From contig JADKCL010000067.1 in the NCBI GenBank assembly GCA_016718825.1, positions 1-64,000 of the forward strand: 64,000 nucleotides of DNA. Direction: 5' to 3'. Each line of letters starts with the position of its first letter. The stretch's first letter is position 1. The notes under the pieces are model-generated. The model saw only the letters and a list, made by a program, of their open reading frames with translations, had not been told where the DNA came from and ran no database searches. The stretch is from Bacteroidota bacterium. Lineage in GTDB: Bacteria; Bacteroidota; Bacteroidia; J057; JADKCL01. Below, piece after piece: positions 17,586-26,393 of the stretch. The translations under genes were made by a program, and so were the position numbers.

Positions 17586-17855
17586 ATGGAAGATCGCGGC
17601 CCTTATATCAATTCCTGGGAATGGAGCACAGGTTCGGGCATTGACTCGGTGACCTTGTTTGAGCGGGAAGTCGGTTGGTCCACGCGCGCATCCGGATTTT
17701 CCATGTTTGAGACGGGAGAAAGCCAATCCTTGGTCAGCTATCTCGAAAAGGGGCCGGTGTGGGACGCGCCGGGTTATATTCTCCAACAGCTCAATGAGGA
17801 GATCGAAAAAATGAACACGCGCAAAAAGAAGGGGAAGCCTGCTGATGGGAAGTGA
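17586..17855 (+). CDS. Small hypothetical protein (89 aa)
   Basis: 89 residues, no signal peptide. The first half is rich in Trp, Gly and Ser (NSWEWSTGSGIDS, EVGWSTRASGF). The end is a short amphipathic helix followed by a basic tail (EEIEKMNTRKKKGKPADGK). Not recognised. Support comes from position between same-strand genes and a composition consistent with coding. The gap to the next gene is 48 bp. Confidence 0.5.
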   Translation: MEDRGPYINSWEWSTGSGIDSVTLFEREVGWSTRASGFSMFETGESQSLVSYLEKGPVWDAPGYILQQLNEEIEKMNTRKKKGKPADGK

Positions 17856-17903
17856 CCTTTCGAATGGAATTCTTGCCTACTTTGGCAGCCAAACTGAAAT
17901 GTC

Positions 17904-18413
17904 ATGCCCATCATCAAAACATTGAAAGGCTTTACGCCGAAACTTGGCAATCTCGCATTTTTGGCTGAAAACGCCGTGATCATCGGTGACGTCGAAATCG
18001 GCGACCAAAGCAGCGTCTGGTACGGCGTGGTCATCCGCGGGGATGTGCACAGCATCCGCATCGGCAAGCGCAGCAATATCCAGGATTTGGTGATGGTGCA
18101 CTGCACCTTTGAATACAGTCCGACGATCGTCGGCGACGATGTGACCGTCGGCCATGGCGCCGTGATCCACGGCTGTGAAATCAAGGACCGCTGCCTCATC
18201 GGCATGAATGCCGTCGTGCTCGACAAAGCCGTCGTCGGCCCCGACGTGATCGTCGCCGCAGGCTCGGTTGTCTTGGAAGGCGCAGTGCTCGAACCCGGAT
18301 TTTTGTATGCCGGCATTCCTGCAAGGAAGATCAAGCCCCTTTCGCCCGCGCAATTGGAGGGGTTGAACCGGAGCGCGGAAGCTTATGTGAAGTATTCGAA
18401 GTGGTATGAGTGA
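17904..18413 (+). CDS. Gamma-carbonic-anhydrase-like hexapeptide-repeat protein (YrdA/PaaY type)
   Basis: 169 residues. Left-handed beta-helix of hexapeptide repeats (IIGDVEIGDQSSVW .. IRIGKRSNIQDLVMVH .. VGDDVTVGHGAVIHGCEI). The three metal-binding histidines of gamma-class carbonic anhydrases are present at His66, His84 and His89, and the C-terminal helix ends YVKYSKWYE. Members of this group form trimers. Many have unproven or weak carbonic anhydrase activity, so the substrate is left open. It converges with the T9SS gene downstream. Confidence 0.9.
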   Translation: MPIIKTLKGFTPKLGNLAFLAENAVIIGDVEIGDQSSVWYGVVIRGDVHSIRIGKRSNIQDLVMVHCTFEYSPTIVGDDVTVGHGAVIHGCEIKDRCLIGMNAVVLDKAVVGPDVIVAAGSVVLEGAVLEPGFLYAGIPARKIKPLSPAQLEGLNRSAEAYVKYSKWYE

Positions 18414-18455
18414 AACAGTGTGAGGCTGAAGTGTGAGGGCGAGATGTTGTTTTTG

Positions 18456-20093
18456 TCACTCCCCCAAAACCACCAGTTTCCAGGTCCCGATCAAGCCATC
18501 CGACAAAGTCAATTCCACAAAGTAGATTCCAGCTTTGACGCCATCTAGCGCCAAATCAAGGCTGAATTCGCCAGGATTGACCTCGACGCTCCGCGCATAC
18601 ACCAGCTTGCCCGAAACATCGCGCACGTGTACGCTTACGCTGCCTGCTTGCGAGGCGTTCGCCGAAATCGTCGTCTGCCCACTCGCAGGATTGGGCGCGA
18701 TGGTTATCCCCGACATTGGAAAATCCGCCTCCGCTATGGCAACAGGATCCAGCGTGCCGGCATATTTGAAGACGCCCACCCGGTTGCCGCCGCATTCGGC
18801 TTGTTGATAGGCGACGTAGTGGCTGCCGTGGGCATCGACGGTGCTGTGAAGTGGACCGAGCAACAAGGGATGGATCGTATGGCTGAGCGTGCTGTCGATT
18901 TGGCCGGTGTTGGTGATGCGCCAATGTTGCGAGACTTCTGACATGCCTTGCGCGGGTTGGCAAGCCCAGGTGCTGATCCAGAAATCGCCAGAGACGTCTT
19001 GGGTCAGGTTGTTGGGCGCACTGCATGTCGGATAGGTTGGCGTTTGGTTGCTCCACAAGAGGCTACCGGCCGAATTGTACTTCCGCACGACGGTGGACGA
19101 TGGGTTCCCGAAGTTGCTCGAAACCCCTTCGACGCCGAGCCAAAGGACATCTCCATTGCCGTCGACCAAAATGTCTTTGGAAATTTCACGTGCGGGCGCC
19201 GCGCTGTTGTACACGTCATGCGTGACCTCGATGCCCGTATTGATGTCGATGAAGGTGATCGCGGCATCGCCCGTGTCGTTGCTCGCATAGTTGGTGTAAT
19301 TGTAGGCTTTGCCGGCCAAGACGAGGTTGCTGCCTGTGAGGGTGGCATACCGATAATTGGTCAGCGGCCTTGGACGCAGCCACATTTCCTGTCCTGAAGT
19401 GCTGATTTTGCGTGTATTCGCCAGAATGTTGTGGCCATTGGGTGCAAGGCTGTCGCTCGAATAGCTCACATAGAGATTGTCATTCGCATCCAAGACAGCC
19501 GCGACATCCGAACAAATCTTGGGCATGGGGTAGGTTTTGGTCCATTGCAGGGTCAATGCTGCATCAAACTTGCTGGCATACAAAATGGGTGAAGTGTCAA
19601 ACGGGGATCCCTGCGAATAGACAAACCAGACTTCATGGTTCGCATTTTGGATGATCCTCCAAGGCGTTGCCTGCCACCAAATCGTATTGGCTTTGTAATT
19701 CACCATTGTTCCAGCGGTGTCATAAACTACGATCGTCGCATCGGCATAGCCATTGGCCAATGGATAGGTGATGGCGCCGATGACAATGCGATCATCCACG
19801 ACGCTCAGATTGCCCTTGAACCAACCTGCGGAGAACTTCTTGCCGGGAATATCGAGTGTGTCGTGCCAAACAATACCGCCCGCAGGACTGATCTTGGCGA
19901 GGTATTCCGCATGGGCATTGTCGTGGTCGATCCACAGCAAATAGGTATTTCCGTCGGAATCCGTATGCGAATCGATCAGGCTGTAAATGACATTGCCAGG
20001 GGCGATGAAGTTCTGCTCCCAAGCGGCATTGGATTGCGCCTGACCGATTTGAGCAAACAGAAGCAGAAAGGCAGCGACGACGAATGATTTCAT
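18456..20093 (-). CDS. Secreted T9SS cargo protein, beta-propeller-like
   Basis: 545 residues from the ATG at 20093 (on the minus strand), which begins the signal peptide MKSFVVAAFLLLFAQIGQAQ. An in-frame ATG 78 bp upstream has no signal. The body repeats short blocks like YLLWIDHDNAHAEYLAKIS and LYVSYSSDSL, with DSDGNTYL and DANDNLYV turns suggesting a beta-propeller. The last ~80 residues are a T9SS type A domain (TIAPNPASGQTTISA, VRDVSGKLVYARSV, KAGIYFVEL). It is predicted to be surface-displayed or released. The amino acid permease gene lies upstream on the same strand, 96 bp away. Confidence 0.85.
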   Translation of the reverse strand: MKSFVVAAFLLLFAQIGQAQSNAAWEQNFIAPGNVIYSLIDSHTDSDGNTYLLWIDHDNAHAEYLAKISPAGGIVWHDTLDIPGKKFSAGWFKGNLSVVDDRIVIGAITYPLANGYADATIVVYDTAGTMVNYKANTIWWQATPWRIIQNANHEVWFVYSQGSPFDTSPILYASKFDAALTLQWTKTYPMPKICSDVAAVLDANDNLYVSYSSDSLAPNGHNILANTRKISTSGQEMWLRPRPLTNYRYATLTGSNLVLAGKAYNYTNYASNDTGDAAITFIDINTGIEVTHDVYNSAAPAREISKDILVDGNGDVLWLGVEGVSSNFGNPSSTVVRKYNSAGSLLWSNQTPTYPTCSAPNNLTQDVSGDFWISTWACQPAQGMSEVSQHWRITNTGQIDSTLSHTIHPLLLGPLHSTVDAHGSHYVAYQQAECGGNRVGVFKYAGTLDPVAIAEADFPMSGITIAPNPASGQTTISANASQAGSVSVHVRDVSGKLVYARSVEVNPGEFSLDLALDGVKAGIYFVELTLSDGLIGTWKLVVLGE

Positions 20094-20189
20094 TTTCGGG
20101 ACATTTAGGAAGAGAAAGTTAGGCAATCCACCGCAGCTTTCACCCACCGAATTGATCCACTGAGCGGCCAATTGTTGCGGTTTGGAGGG

Positions 20190-21644
20190 TTACCCCGCCC
20201 GCTTCCAAAAAAAGTAAATCGGAATTCCCACCAAGACAATCGCCAATCCGGGGACGCTGTACTCCGGTTTCATATAAAGGAGAATAGCACAAAAGGCAGT
20301 CGCCATCAGGAGGTAAATCGCGGGAATGACGGGGTAACCAAATGCCTTGTAGGGACGCTCTACATTCGGGCTTTTTTTCCGGAGAACGAAAATGCCCAAG
20401 ATCGTCAGGATGTAAAAGAGCATGACCGCAAACATGACGTAGTCGAGCAATTCGTTGTATTTGCCGGAGAGACAAAGCAAGGAAGCCCATCCGAATTGGA
20501 TCCACAAAGCCACGCCGGGCACGCCTTTGCTGTTGTTGGCGGTCATTTTTTTGAAGAACAATCCGTCGTTGGCCATGGCTTGATAGACCCGCGCACCCGA
20601 CAGAATGATGCCGTTGTTGCAGCCAAACGTCGATATCATGATGAGTACCGCCATGATGGTGACGGCATTGCCACTGAACATCTGCGAAACCGCACCCGTG
20701 GCCACACGACCGCTTTCGGCGTAGATGATGCCTTTGCCCATGACGTCTGCCGCAGCCGGATCACCGTGAAAAGGCAACAAATTCAAATAGGCAAAGTTGA
20801 CCAAAAGGTAGAGTGTGATGACCAAAGTCGTTCCGTAGAACAAGCTCAGCGGAATACTCCGCTTTGGATTCTCCACATCTCCCGCGATAAAGGTCACATT
20901 GTTCCAAGCGTCGCTGCTGAAGAGCGACCCCACCAATCCGACCCCCATGGCCAATATCAGCCCGAATGTCGATAGATTGGAAAAGGTCAATTTCCCAGCT
21001 TCGTCGGTGCCATAACTGCCGATTTCCCAAAAGCGCGCAACATTGGCTTCCCAAACGGCAGGATTTCTAAATACCAGCAATCCAAGGATTATCAGGCCAA
21101 AAAGTGCAATCAGCTTTGTAGAAGTGAAGGCACGCAGAATGATTTTTCCGTAGTTGATGCCCTGCGAATTGACCAAGGTGAGGACGAAAATGGAGAAAAT
21201 CCCGAGCAACTGGGCCGCTGTGAGCTTGAAGCTGCCAAACTCCAGCAAGATGTTTTTCTCGCTGAAAACCGGAAAGATCTGCCCCGTGTATTTGGCGAAG
21301 GCCACTGCGACCGCAGCGATCGTTCCTGTTTGGATGACGGCAAACAAACTCCAACCGTATAGGAAACCGACCAAGGGGTTGTAGGCTTCCTTCAAGTAAA
21401 TGTACTGCCCTCCCGCGCGTGGGAACATGCCTGCGAGTTCGCCGTAGCTGAGCGCAGCGAAGATGGTCATGATGCCGGTAATCAGCCACAAAACCATCAT
21501 CATGCCGGGCCCGCCGACGGATTTGCCCATGTCAGCTGCAACAATAAAGACACCGGATCCGATCATGGAACCTGCCACGATCAGCGTGGCATCGACGACG
21601 GTGAGTTTCTTTTTGGCCGGGGCAACTGTATCCTTTGTATTCAT
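20190..21644 (-). CDS. APC-superfamily amino acid permease
   Basis: 484 residues from the ATG at 21644 (MNTKDTVAPAKKK..), with about 12 membrane helices. Helix 1 holds the substrate-binding motif VAGSMIGSGVFIV typical of APC transporters; SYGELAGMFPRAGGQYIYL and SSDAWNNVTFIAGDVENPKRSIP also match the family's LAT/cationic branch. It moves amino acids across the inner membrane; the specific substrate cannot be told. The longer frame to 21707 adds a basic, non-conserved start. It diverges from the sensor kinase gene. Confidence 0.9.
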   Translation of the reverse strand: MNTKDTVAPAKKKLTVVDATLIVAGSMIGSGVFIVAADMGKSVGGPGMMMVLWLITGIMTIFAALSYGELAGMFPRAGGQYIYLKEAYNPLVGFLYGWSLFAVIQTGTIAAVAVAFAKYTGQIFPVFSEKNILLEFGSFKLTAAQLLGIFSIFVLTLVNSQGINYGKIILRAFTSTKLIALFGLIILGLLVFRNPAVWEANVARFWEIGSYGTDEAGKLTFSNLSTFGLILAMGVGLVGSLFSSDAWNNVTFIAGDVENPKRSIPLSLFYGTTLVITLYLLVNFAYLNLLPFHGDPAAADVMGKGIIYAESGRVATGAVSQMFSGNAVTIMAVLIMISTFGCNNGIILSGARVYQAMANDGLFFKKMTANNSKGVPGVALWIQFGWASLLCLSGKYNELLDYVMFAVMLFYILTILGIFVLRKKSPNVERPYKAFGYPVIPAIYLLMATAFCAILLYMKPEYSVPGLAIVLVGIPIYFFWKRAG

Positions 21645-21770
21645 TTCTTGGGACTTCTTGGTGGGAAAGTACAGAAAAACAATCCGAATGCGGACCAATC
21701 CTGTCAAAATTTACGAAGATTCGTGTCTGCAGCTGTTTCGAAGTATGGGTTGGAATCGTTTACTTAGGGG

Positions 21771-23864
21771 ATGCATCGAAGGCATTCCGGTTCTTGGAAC
21801 AAGGTGAAGTTTTTGTTGAGTGGACTGATCTTCGCCGCCATCAGCATCAATTTGTCGTTTGCGCAGTTGGAAAAAAACGCCTCGCCGCGCCTGAAAAAGC
21901 TTTCCAATTTGGTTTTTAAAGAGATAAACGGGAACCCCGAGGCAGTCTTCGATTCAGCAAGGATGCAGGTCCGCTTGGCCCAGGAGGAGAATTTACTTGG
22001 GTTTGAGGCACAGGGCAATTGTAATATCGCAGGGGTCTGGAATTGGCGCAACCAACTCGACAGTTCCCTCCATTATGCGCGGCGCGCACGCGAAGTCGCT
22101 TTGCGTTCAGGGTTGCCCAAACAGATATCCACCGGCTACAACAGTCTGGGCATCGTTTTTGAATTGCGCGGCCTTGCCGACTCTGCGCTTGCTGCATACA
22201 ACAAGAGTTTGGAATGGTCCCAAAAGTCAGCGGACCACAAAGGTGAGGCACGTGCATTGCTCAACATCGGGATGGTTTACCGCTCGAAGGGTGAATTCTA
22301 CAAAAGCCTGCAGAGCCTCCACCTAGCAGAGAAAGCCTGCCTTCGCGGGAACTTCGTGGGCTATCTTGCCAACCTATACTTGAGTATTGGGCAGGTCTAT
22401 CTGCTGATCGGTGAACAAGATTTGGCTTTTGAAAATTTGCATAATGCCTTGAGACGTTCTCGAAAAGTGCCCAGGTATCGCATTAAGACGGCTGCGATGG
22501 AAGGACTTGGTGACCATGCTGTTGCGATCGGCGATACCCTGGAAGCTTTGTGTTGGTACGAGTCGAGCCGGCAGATTGCACATGATGCTCGGCTGACCGC
22601 ACAAGAAGGACAGTCAAGTGCAAAGGCCTCAGGCATTTACCTTTTGCTTGGGCAAATGGATGCTGCCACGGATGCGGCGGAGTTGGCTGTGAATCTTGCG
22701 TTGCGTGACCATGATACGTTGACACTTGGGCGTGCCTACCATGCTTTGGGATTGGTGGATTTAAGGTCGGGCAGATACAACGCTGCGGTGCGAAATTGCG
22801 GGGTAGCGTACACTTATGCTTCAGAATCCGGACAAACCAATGATCTCGTAAAGGTTTGTGATTGCCTTTGGCGCGGCGCAGAAAAGGCTGGTCAGCCTCA
22901 ACGCGCGCTCCGCCATTACCGTGAATATATCGAGCTGCGGGACAGTCTTTTCAACAAGGAAAACAACCTGGCGATCGCCCGACTTGAAGCCCGTCTCGAT
23001 TATGAACGGAAGCACGCCTCAGACAGCTTGCTGCAAGCCGCCAAAACGCTGCAGCAGGAAACGATTTTCCAGACGAGGCTCACCCTTGAGCAAGAACGCA
23101 GCAGGTGGTTGATCGGGCTGAGCATTGTCGCCGCATTGCTTGCGTTTTCAGGCGCGATCGTTGGCATTGTCTTCAAGCGGCAAAATGGGCAGCTTTTTGC
23201 ACAGAATGCATTGATTCACCAACAAAAGGAGTCGATTGAATCGGCCTTGGGCGAAAAGGAAGTCCTGCTCCGAGAGGTGCATCACCGTGTCAAAAACAAC
23301 CTGCAAGTCATGATCAGCCTTCTCGAAATGCAAGCGGCCAAAGTCGCCGACCTCGCAGCACTCGACGCCTTGTTGGCCAGCAAAGGGAGGGTGCAGGCCA
23401 TGACGCTGATTCATCAGAAGTTGTACCAGCAACAAAACATTGCCGACCTTGAATTTGATGCCTATTTGCGCCAACTCGTTTCGGCGGTTTGCGAATTGTA
23501 TCCTGATGGCAGCCACGTGAATGTGGTTTATGCTGTGAATCCTTGCAGCTTTGGCATAGACACTGCAGTTCCTTTGGGTTTGATCCTCAATGAATTGGTT
23601 ACAAATGCCTTCAAATACGCATTTGCCCACCGAGACGAAGGTACCTTGAAGGTGAGCTTTATGAGTGGCATGCAGGATTCCTTTGAATTGACCGTCGAAG
23701 ACGATGGACCAGGCTTGCCCGAAGGTTTTGATTTGCAGCGCACGGAATCCCTAGGGATGCCATTGGTTCAAGGCTTGGCCCGTCAACTCAAAGGTACATT
23801 GATGGTCGGAAGGTCAGATTTGGGAGGAGCATTGTTTGTGATTCATTTTAAATCCTTGGGCTAA
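21771..23864 (+). CDS. TPR-containing sensor histidine kinase (HisKA_2 type)
   Basis: 697 residues. A signal or anchor segment at about 12-32 is followed by a long periplasmic TPR array (about 45-410; e.g. YNSLGIVFELRGLADSALAAYNKSLEW), and a coiled stretch. One membrane helix lies at about 446-468, then the kinase. The HisKA_2 box, LLREVHHRVKNNLQVMISLL, has the likely phospho-accepting His504. The ATPase domain shows NELVTNAFKYAF (N box) and DDGPGLPEGF (G box). The response regulator overlaps its stop by one base. The start may be ATG 21771 or GTG 21804. Together they form a two-component system lying just upstream of the surface-protein operon. Confidence 0.9.
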   Translation: MHRRHSGSWNKVKFLLSGLIFAAISINLSFAQLEKNASPRLKKLSNLVFKEINGNPEAVFDSARMQVRLAQEENLLGFEAQGNCNIAGVWNWRNQLDSSLHYARRAREVALRSGLPKQISTGYNSLGIVFELRGLADSALAAYNKSLEWSQKSADHKGEARALLNIGMVYRSKGEFYKSLQSLHLAEKACLRGNFVGYLANLYLSIGQVYLLIGEQDLAFENLHNALRRSRKVPRYRIKTAAMEGLGDHAVAIGDTLEALCWYESSRQIAHDARLTAQEGQSSAKASGIYLLLGQMDAATDAAELAVNLALRDHDTLTLGRAYHALGLVDLRSGRYNAAVRNCGVAYTYASESGQTNDLVKVCDCLWRGAEKAGQPQRALRHYREYIELRDSLFNKENNLAIARLEARLDYERKHASDSLLQAAKTLQQETIFQTRLTLEQERSRWLIGLSIVAALLAFSGAIVGIVFKRQNGQLFAQNALIHQQKESIESALGEKEVLLREVHHRVKNNLQVMISLLEMQAAKVADLAALDALLASKGRVQAMTLIHQKLYQQQNIADLEFDAYLRQLVSAVCELYPDGSHVNVVYAVNPCSFGIDTAVPLGLILNELVTNAFKYAFAHRDEGTLKVSFMSGMQDSFELTVEDDGPGLPEGFDLQRTESLGMPLVQGLARQLKGTLMVGRSDLGGALFVIHFKSLG

Positions 23865-24556
23865 TGTCGGGAAAACGCATCCTCATTGTAGAAGACGAAT
23901 TTATCATCGCTGCAAACCTGCGGCAGGTGCTCGTTGATTTAGGCTACGATGTGATCGGCCACGCCTTCGATGCGCAGGAAGCCTTGGACCTGCTTCGGCA
24001 AAATGTGGCGGACCTTGTCTTGATTGATATTCGGCTTGGCTCGGGAATGGACGGCATCGAACTCGCCGCATTGATACGCGCAGAATCAGCAGTTCCATTT
24101 GTTTTTCTGACATCCCATGGCGATTCCAATACTGTTTCGAGAGCGAAAGAAGTGCATCCTGCGGGTTACCTTTTGAAACCCTTCAACAAGGCCGAAGTGT
24201 TCGCCACCCTCGAAATTGTGCTGGCAAACCGCGAGGCTGCCAAACAGACAGACCATATCTTTGTCAAGGTCGGGACTGCGCTTAAGAAGGTAAGATTCGC
24301 CGAAATCACAATGTTCAAGGCCGATCGCGTTTATACGGAGGTGCATCGAACGGAGGGCGCTCCGCTGCTTGTACGTGAAAGTCTGAATGCTTGGGAAGAG
24401 AAGTTGCCAGCAGGTTTTCTTCGGGTCCACCGGAGCTATATCGTTCACCTTCTTTTTGTAGAAGCAGTCGATTCCGGGAGCATTACCGTTGCGGGCAAGG
24501 AGATCCCCGTAACGCGACAGGTTAAGGAATTGATCCTCGGGAAATTGGGCCGTTGA
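23864..24556 (+). CDS. LytTR-family response regulator
   Basis: 230 residues. Receiver domain at about 1-120 with Glu10/Asp11, phospho-acceptor Asp55 (LVLIDIRLGSGMDG), Thr83 and Lys105 (YLLKPF). A LytTR DNA-binding domain follows at about 131-228 (IFVKVGTALKKVRFAEITMFKADRVYTEV.. FLRVHRSYIV). The ATG overlaps the TAA of the kinase (TAATG), indicating coupled translation. It is probably the kinase's partner. Targets are not visible in sequence; the operon starting at 24711, 154 bp downstream, is an obvious candidate by position only. Confidence 0.92.
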   Translation: MSGKRILIVEDEFIIAANLRQVLVDLGYDVIGHAFDAQEALDLLRQNVADLVLIDIRLGSGMDGIELAALIRAESAVPFVFLTSHGDSNTVSRAKEVHPAGYLLKPFNKAEVFATLEIVLANREAAKQTDHIFVKVGTALKKVRFAEITMFKADRVYTEVHRTEGAPLLVRESLNAWEEKLPAGFLRVHRSYIVHLLFVEAVDSGSITVAGKEIPVTRQVKELILGKLGR

Positions 24557-24663
24557 AGAGATCGGTTCCTTGCGAATGTGATGTATCATTTGTCGGGATA
24601 GCTTGATTCGGAACATTAAACCAAGATTTTGGAACATTTTAAAAATGCTTTCAATCCAAATAT

Positions 24664-24671
24664 TACCTTTG
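24664..24671 (+). promoter_or_regulatory. -7 element TACCTTTG upstream of the surface-fibre operon
   Basis: A perfect TAnnTTTG -7 box. The -33 region is only T-rich (TTTT at 24637-24640). It ends 39 bases before the GTG start at 24711. Confidence 0.45.
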
Positions 24672-24710
24672 TAAGAATCGACAACTATTTGGAAATCTTG
24701 TCATTCGCGT

Positions 24711-26390
24711 GTGAAAAAGGGCTTTTTATTGCTCGTGATTTTGTTTTTGGCTGTATCGGCGTTGCGAGCGCAGGACGAAGGTCCTGACTGGAAACATCCG
24801 ATTCAGGTTTCTGGCGGCTTAAATGCCACCACGGGATTCTATACGGCGTTTGGAGCACCCAGCCGCCGTCCACCTTTCACCTATGGCTTGAACGCCAACC
24901 TCAATTTCAAGGTTCTCGGCATGATCGACGTGCCATTTTCGGCGAGCTTCAGTCAGCAGCAAAGCAATTTCACCCAGCCCTTTAACCAATACGGCATTTC
25001 ACCCAAATACAAATGGGTGACGGCGCACATTGGCTACCGCAACATGACTTTTTCGGACTTTACGCTCGCAGGTCACACTTTTCTCGGTGGCGGCGTGGAA
25101 TTGACACCTGGCAAATGGAAAATTTCTGGGGTCGTCGGGCGTTTCCGGAAGCCGATTGAGGAGGCGAGGGCCTTGGCCGAAGGTGCCACCACTTCCTTTG
25201 GCCGCGTTGGCTACGGTTTGATGGTCGGCTTCGAAGACAAAGGCAACAGCATCGAAGCCTCGGTTTTCAAGGCCAAAGACAATATCAATTCGATCGATGC
25301 ACCGACCCAAAGCCCGGATGTGACACCGGAGGAAGGTTTGGTATTGGGCATCAAGGGCAAGAAAAAGCTCGGCAAGAAATTGGACATCGAGGCCGAATAT
25401 GCCCGCAGTGCGGTCACCCGCGACATTCGCGGGCCGATTGCCATCAACGAAGGTGGCGGTTCAAGCCTCAGCTATTTCGGCCCATTTTTCCAGCAACGCA
25501 GTGGATCCGCGAGCCATGCCGCCTACCAAGGCAAAATCAGCTACAAAGCCAAAGCGGGCAACCTGAGCCTCAAGTACAAACACATCGACACCGACTACCG
25601 TACGTTGGGCGCCTACTTTTTTGCCAATGACGTCGAAGATGCCACCTTAAATGGAAGCACCTCGTTTTTCAAAAGCAAAGTAAGCCTCGCTGCCAGCGTA
25701 GGTGCGCAGCGCAACGACTTGGCACAGATCAAAGCGACGCGTAACAGCCGCCTGATTTACAGTGGCAACCTTGGTTATGCGCCCAACGACAAATGGAATT
25801 TCAGTCTCAATGGCAGCAATTTCAGTTCGTTTCTCAAGGTCGATCAAGACATTCTCACGGATTCCCTCAACTTCTACCAAGTTACCCGCAACGCAGCATT
25901 TAACGCGATGCATCAGTTTGGCGGCGACGAAAACAAACAAAGCCTTTCAGGGAATGTGAGTTATCAAAATGCAGTCGGTCGCAAGGAATACAGCATTATC
26001 CCCGACAACGTCACCGACTTTTTTAATGTCGCCCTCGCGCATACGCTCAAGCTCAAAACCCTTGGATTGGACATCAGTTCGATGGCGAGCTTCACCCATA
26101 CGATTCTGCCTGGAACCACGACATCATTTGTCGGTCCATCCGTTGGCGTAGGAAAAAGCCTGTTTGAAAAGAAGGCAAAGGTGATGTTCAGGACATCGTA
26201 CCAAACCGTTTTTGTCGATGGCAGCATCAGTTCGACGGTGTTTACCAACCGCCTGAACGGCAATTACAAACTCGGCAAGCACCATGGCATCACGGCAAGT
26301 ATCGAATTTTTACGGAAGTCGGCGATTGCAACGACGGCGACTCAATTTTCTGAAATGCGGGGCTCCGTCGGTTATTCATTCAACTTTTAA
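24711..26390 (+). CDS. Outer-membrane beta-barrel-like protein heading the surface operon
   Basis: 559 residues from GTG 24711, which opens a clear signal peptide (VKKGFLLLVILFLAVSALRAQ). The mature protein is a run of alternating strands (LNATTGFYTAFG, YGLNANLNFKVLG, ANLSLKYKH-type phrases) ending RGSVGYSFNF. A terminal Phe and a last strand of this kind are typical of outer-membrane barrels. It has neither a plug nor a TonB box that I can see, so it is not a TonB-dependent receptor. Its stop is 3 bases before the next gene's ATG, showing tight coupling to the 1806-residue protein. It may export, anchor or hold that protein (inference). Confidence 0.72.
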   Translation: MKKGFLLLVILFLAVSALRAQDEGPDWKHPIQVSGGLNATTGFYTAFGAPSRRPPFTYGLNANLNFKVLGMIDVPFSASFSQQQSNFTQPFNQYGISPKYKWVTAHIGYRNMTFSDFTLAGHTFLGGGVELTPGKWKISGVVGRFRKPIEEARALAEGATTSFGRVGYGLMVGFEDKGNSIEASVFKAKDNINSIDAPTQSPDVTPEEGLVLGIKGKKKLGKKLDIEAEYARSAVTRDIRGPIAINEGGGSSLSYFGPFFQQRSGSASHAAYQGKISYKAKAGNLSLKYKHIDTDYRTLGAYFFANDVEDATLNGSTSFFKSKVSLAASVGAQRNDLAQIKATRNSRLIYSGNLGYAPNDKWNFSLNGSNFSSFLKVDQDILTDSLNFYQVTRNAAFNAMHQFGGDENKQSLSGNVSYQNAVGRKEYSIIPDNVTDFFNVALAHTLKLKTLGLDISSMASFTHTILPGTTTSFVGPSVGVGKSLFEKKAKVMFRTSYQTVFVDGSISSTVFTNRLNGNYKLGKHHGITASIEFLRKSAIATTATQFSEMRGSVGYSFNF

Positions 26391-26393
26391 GGC

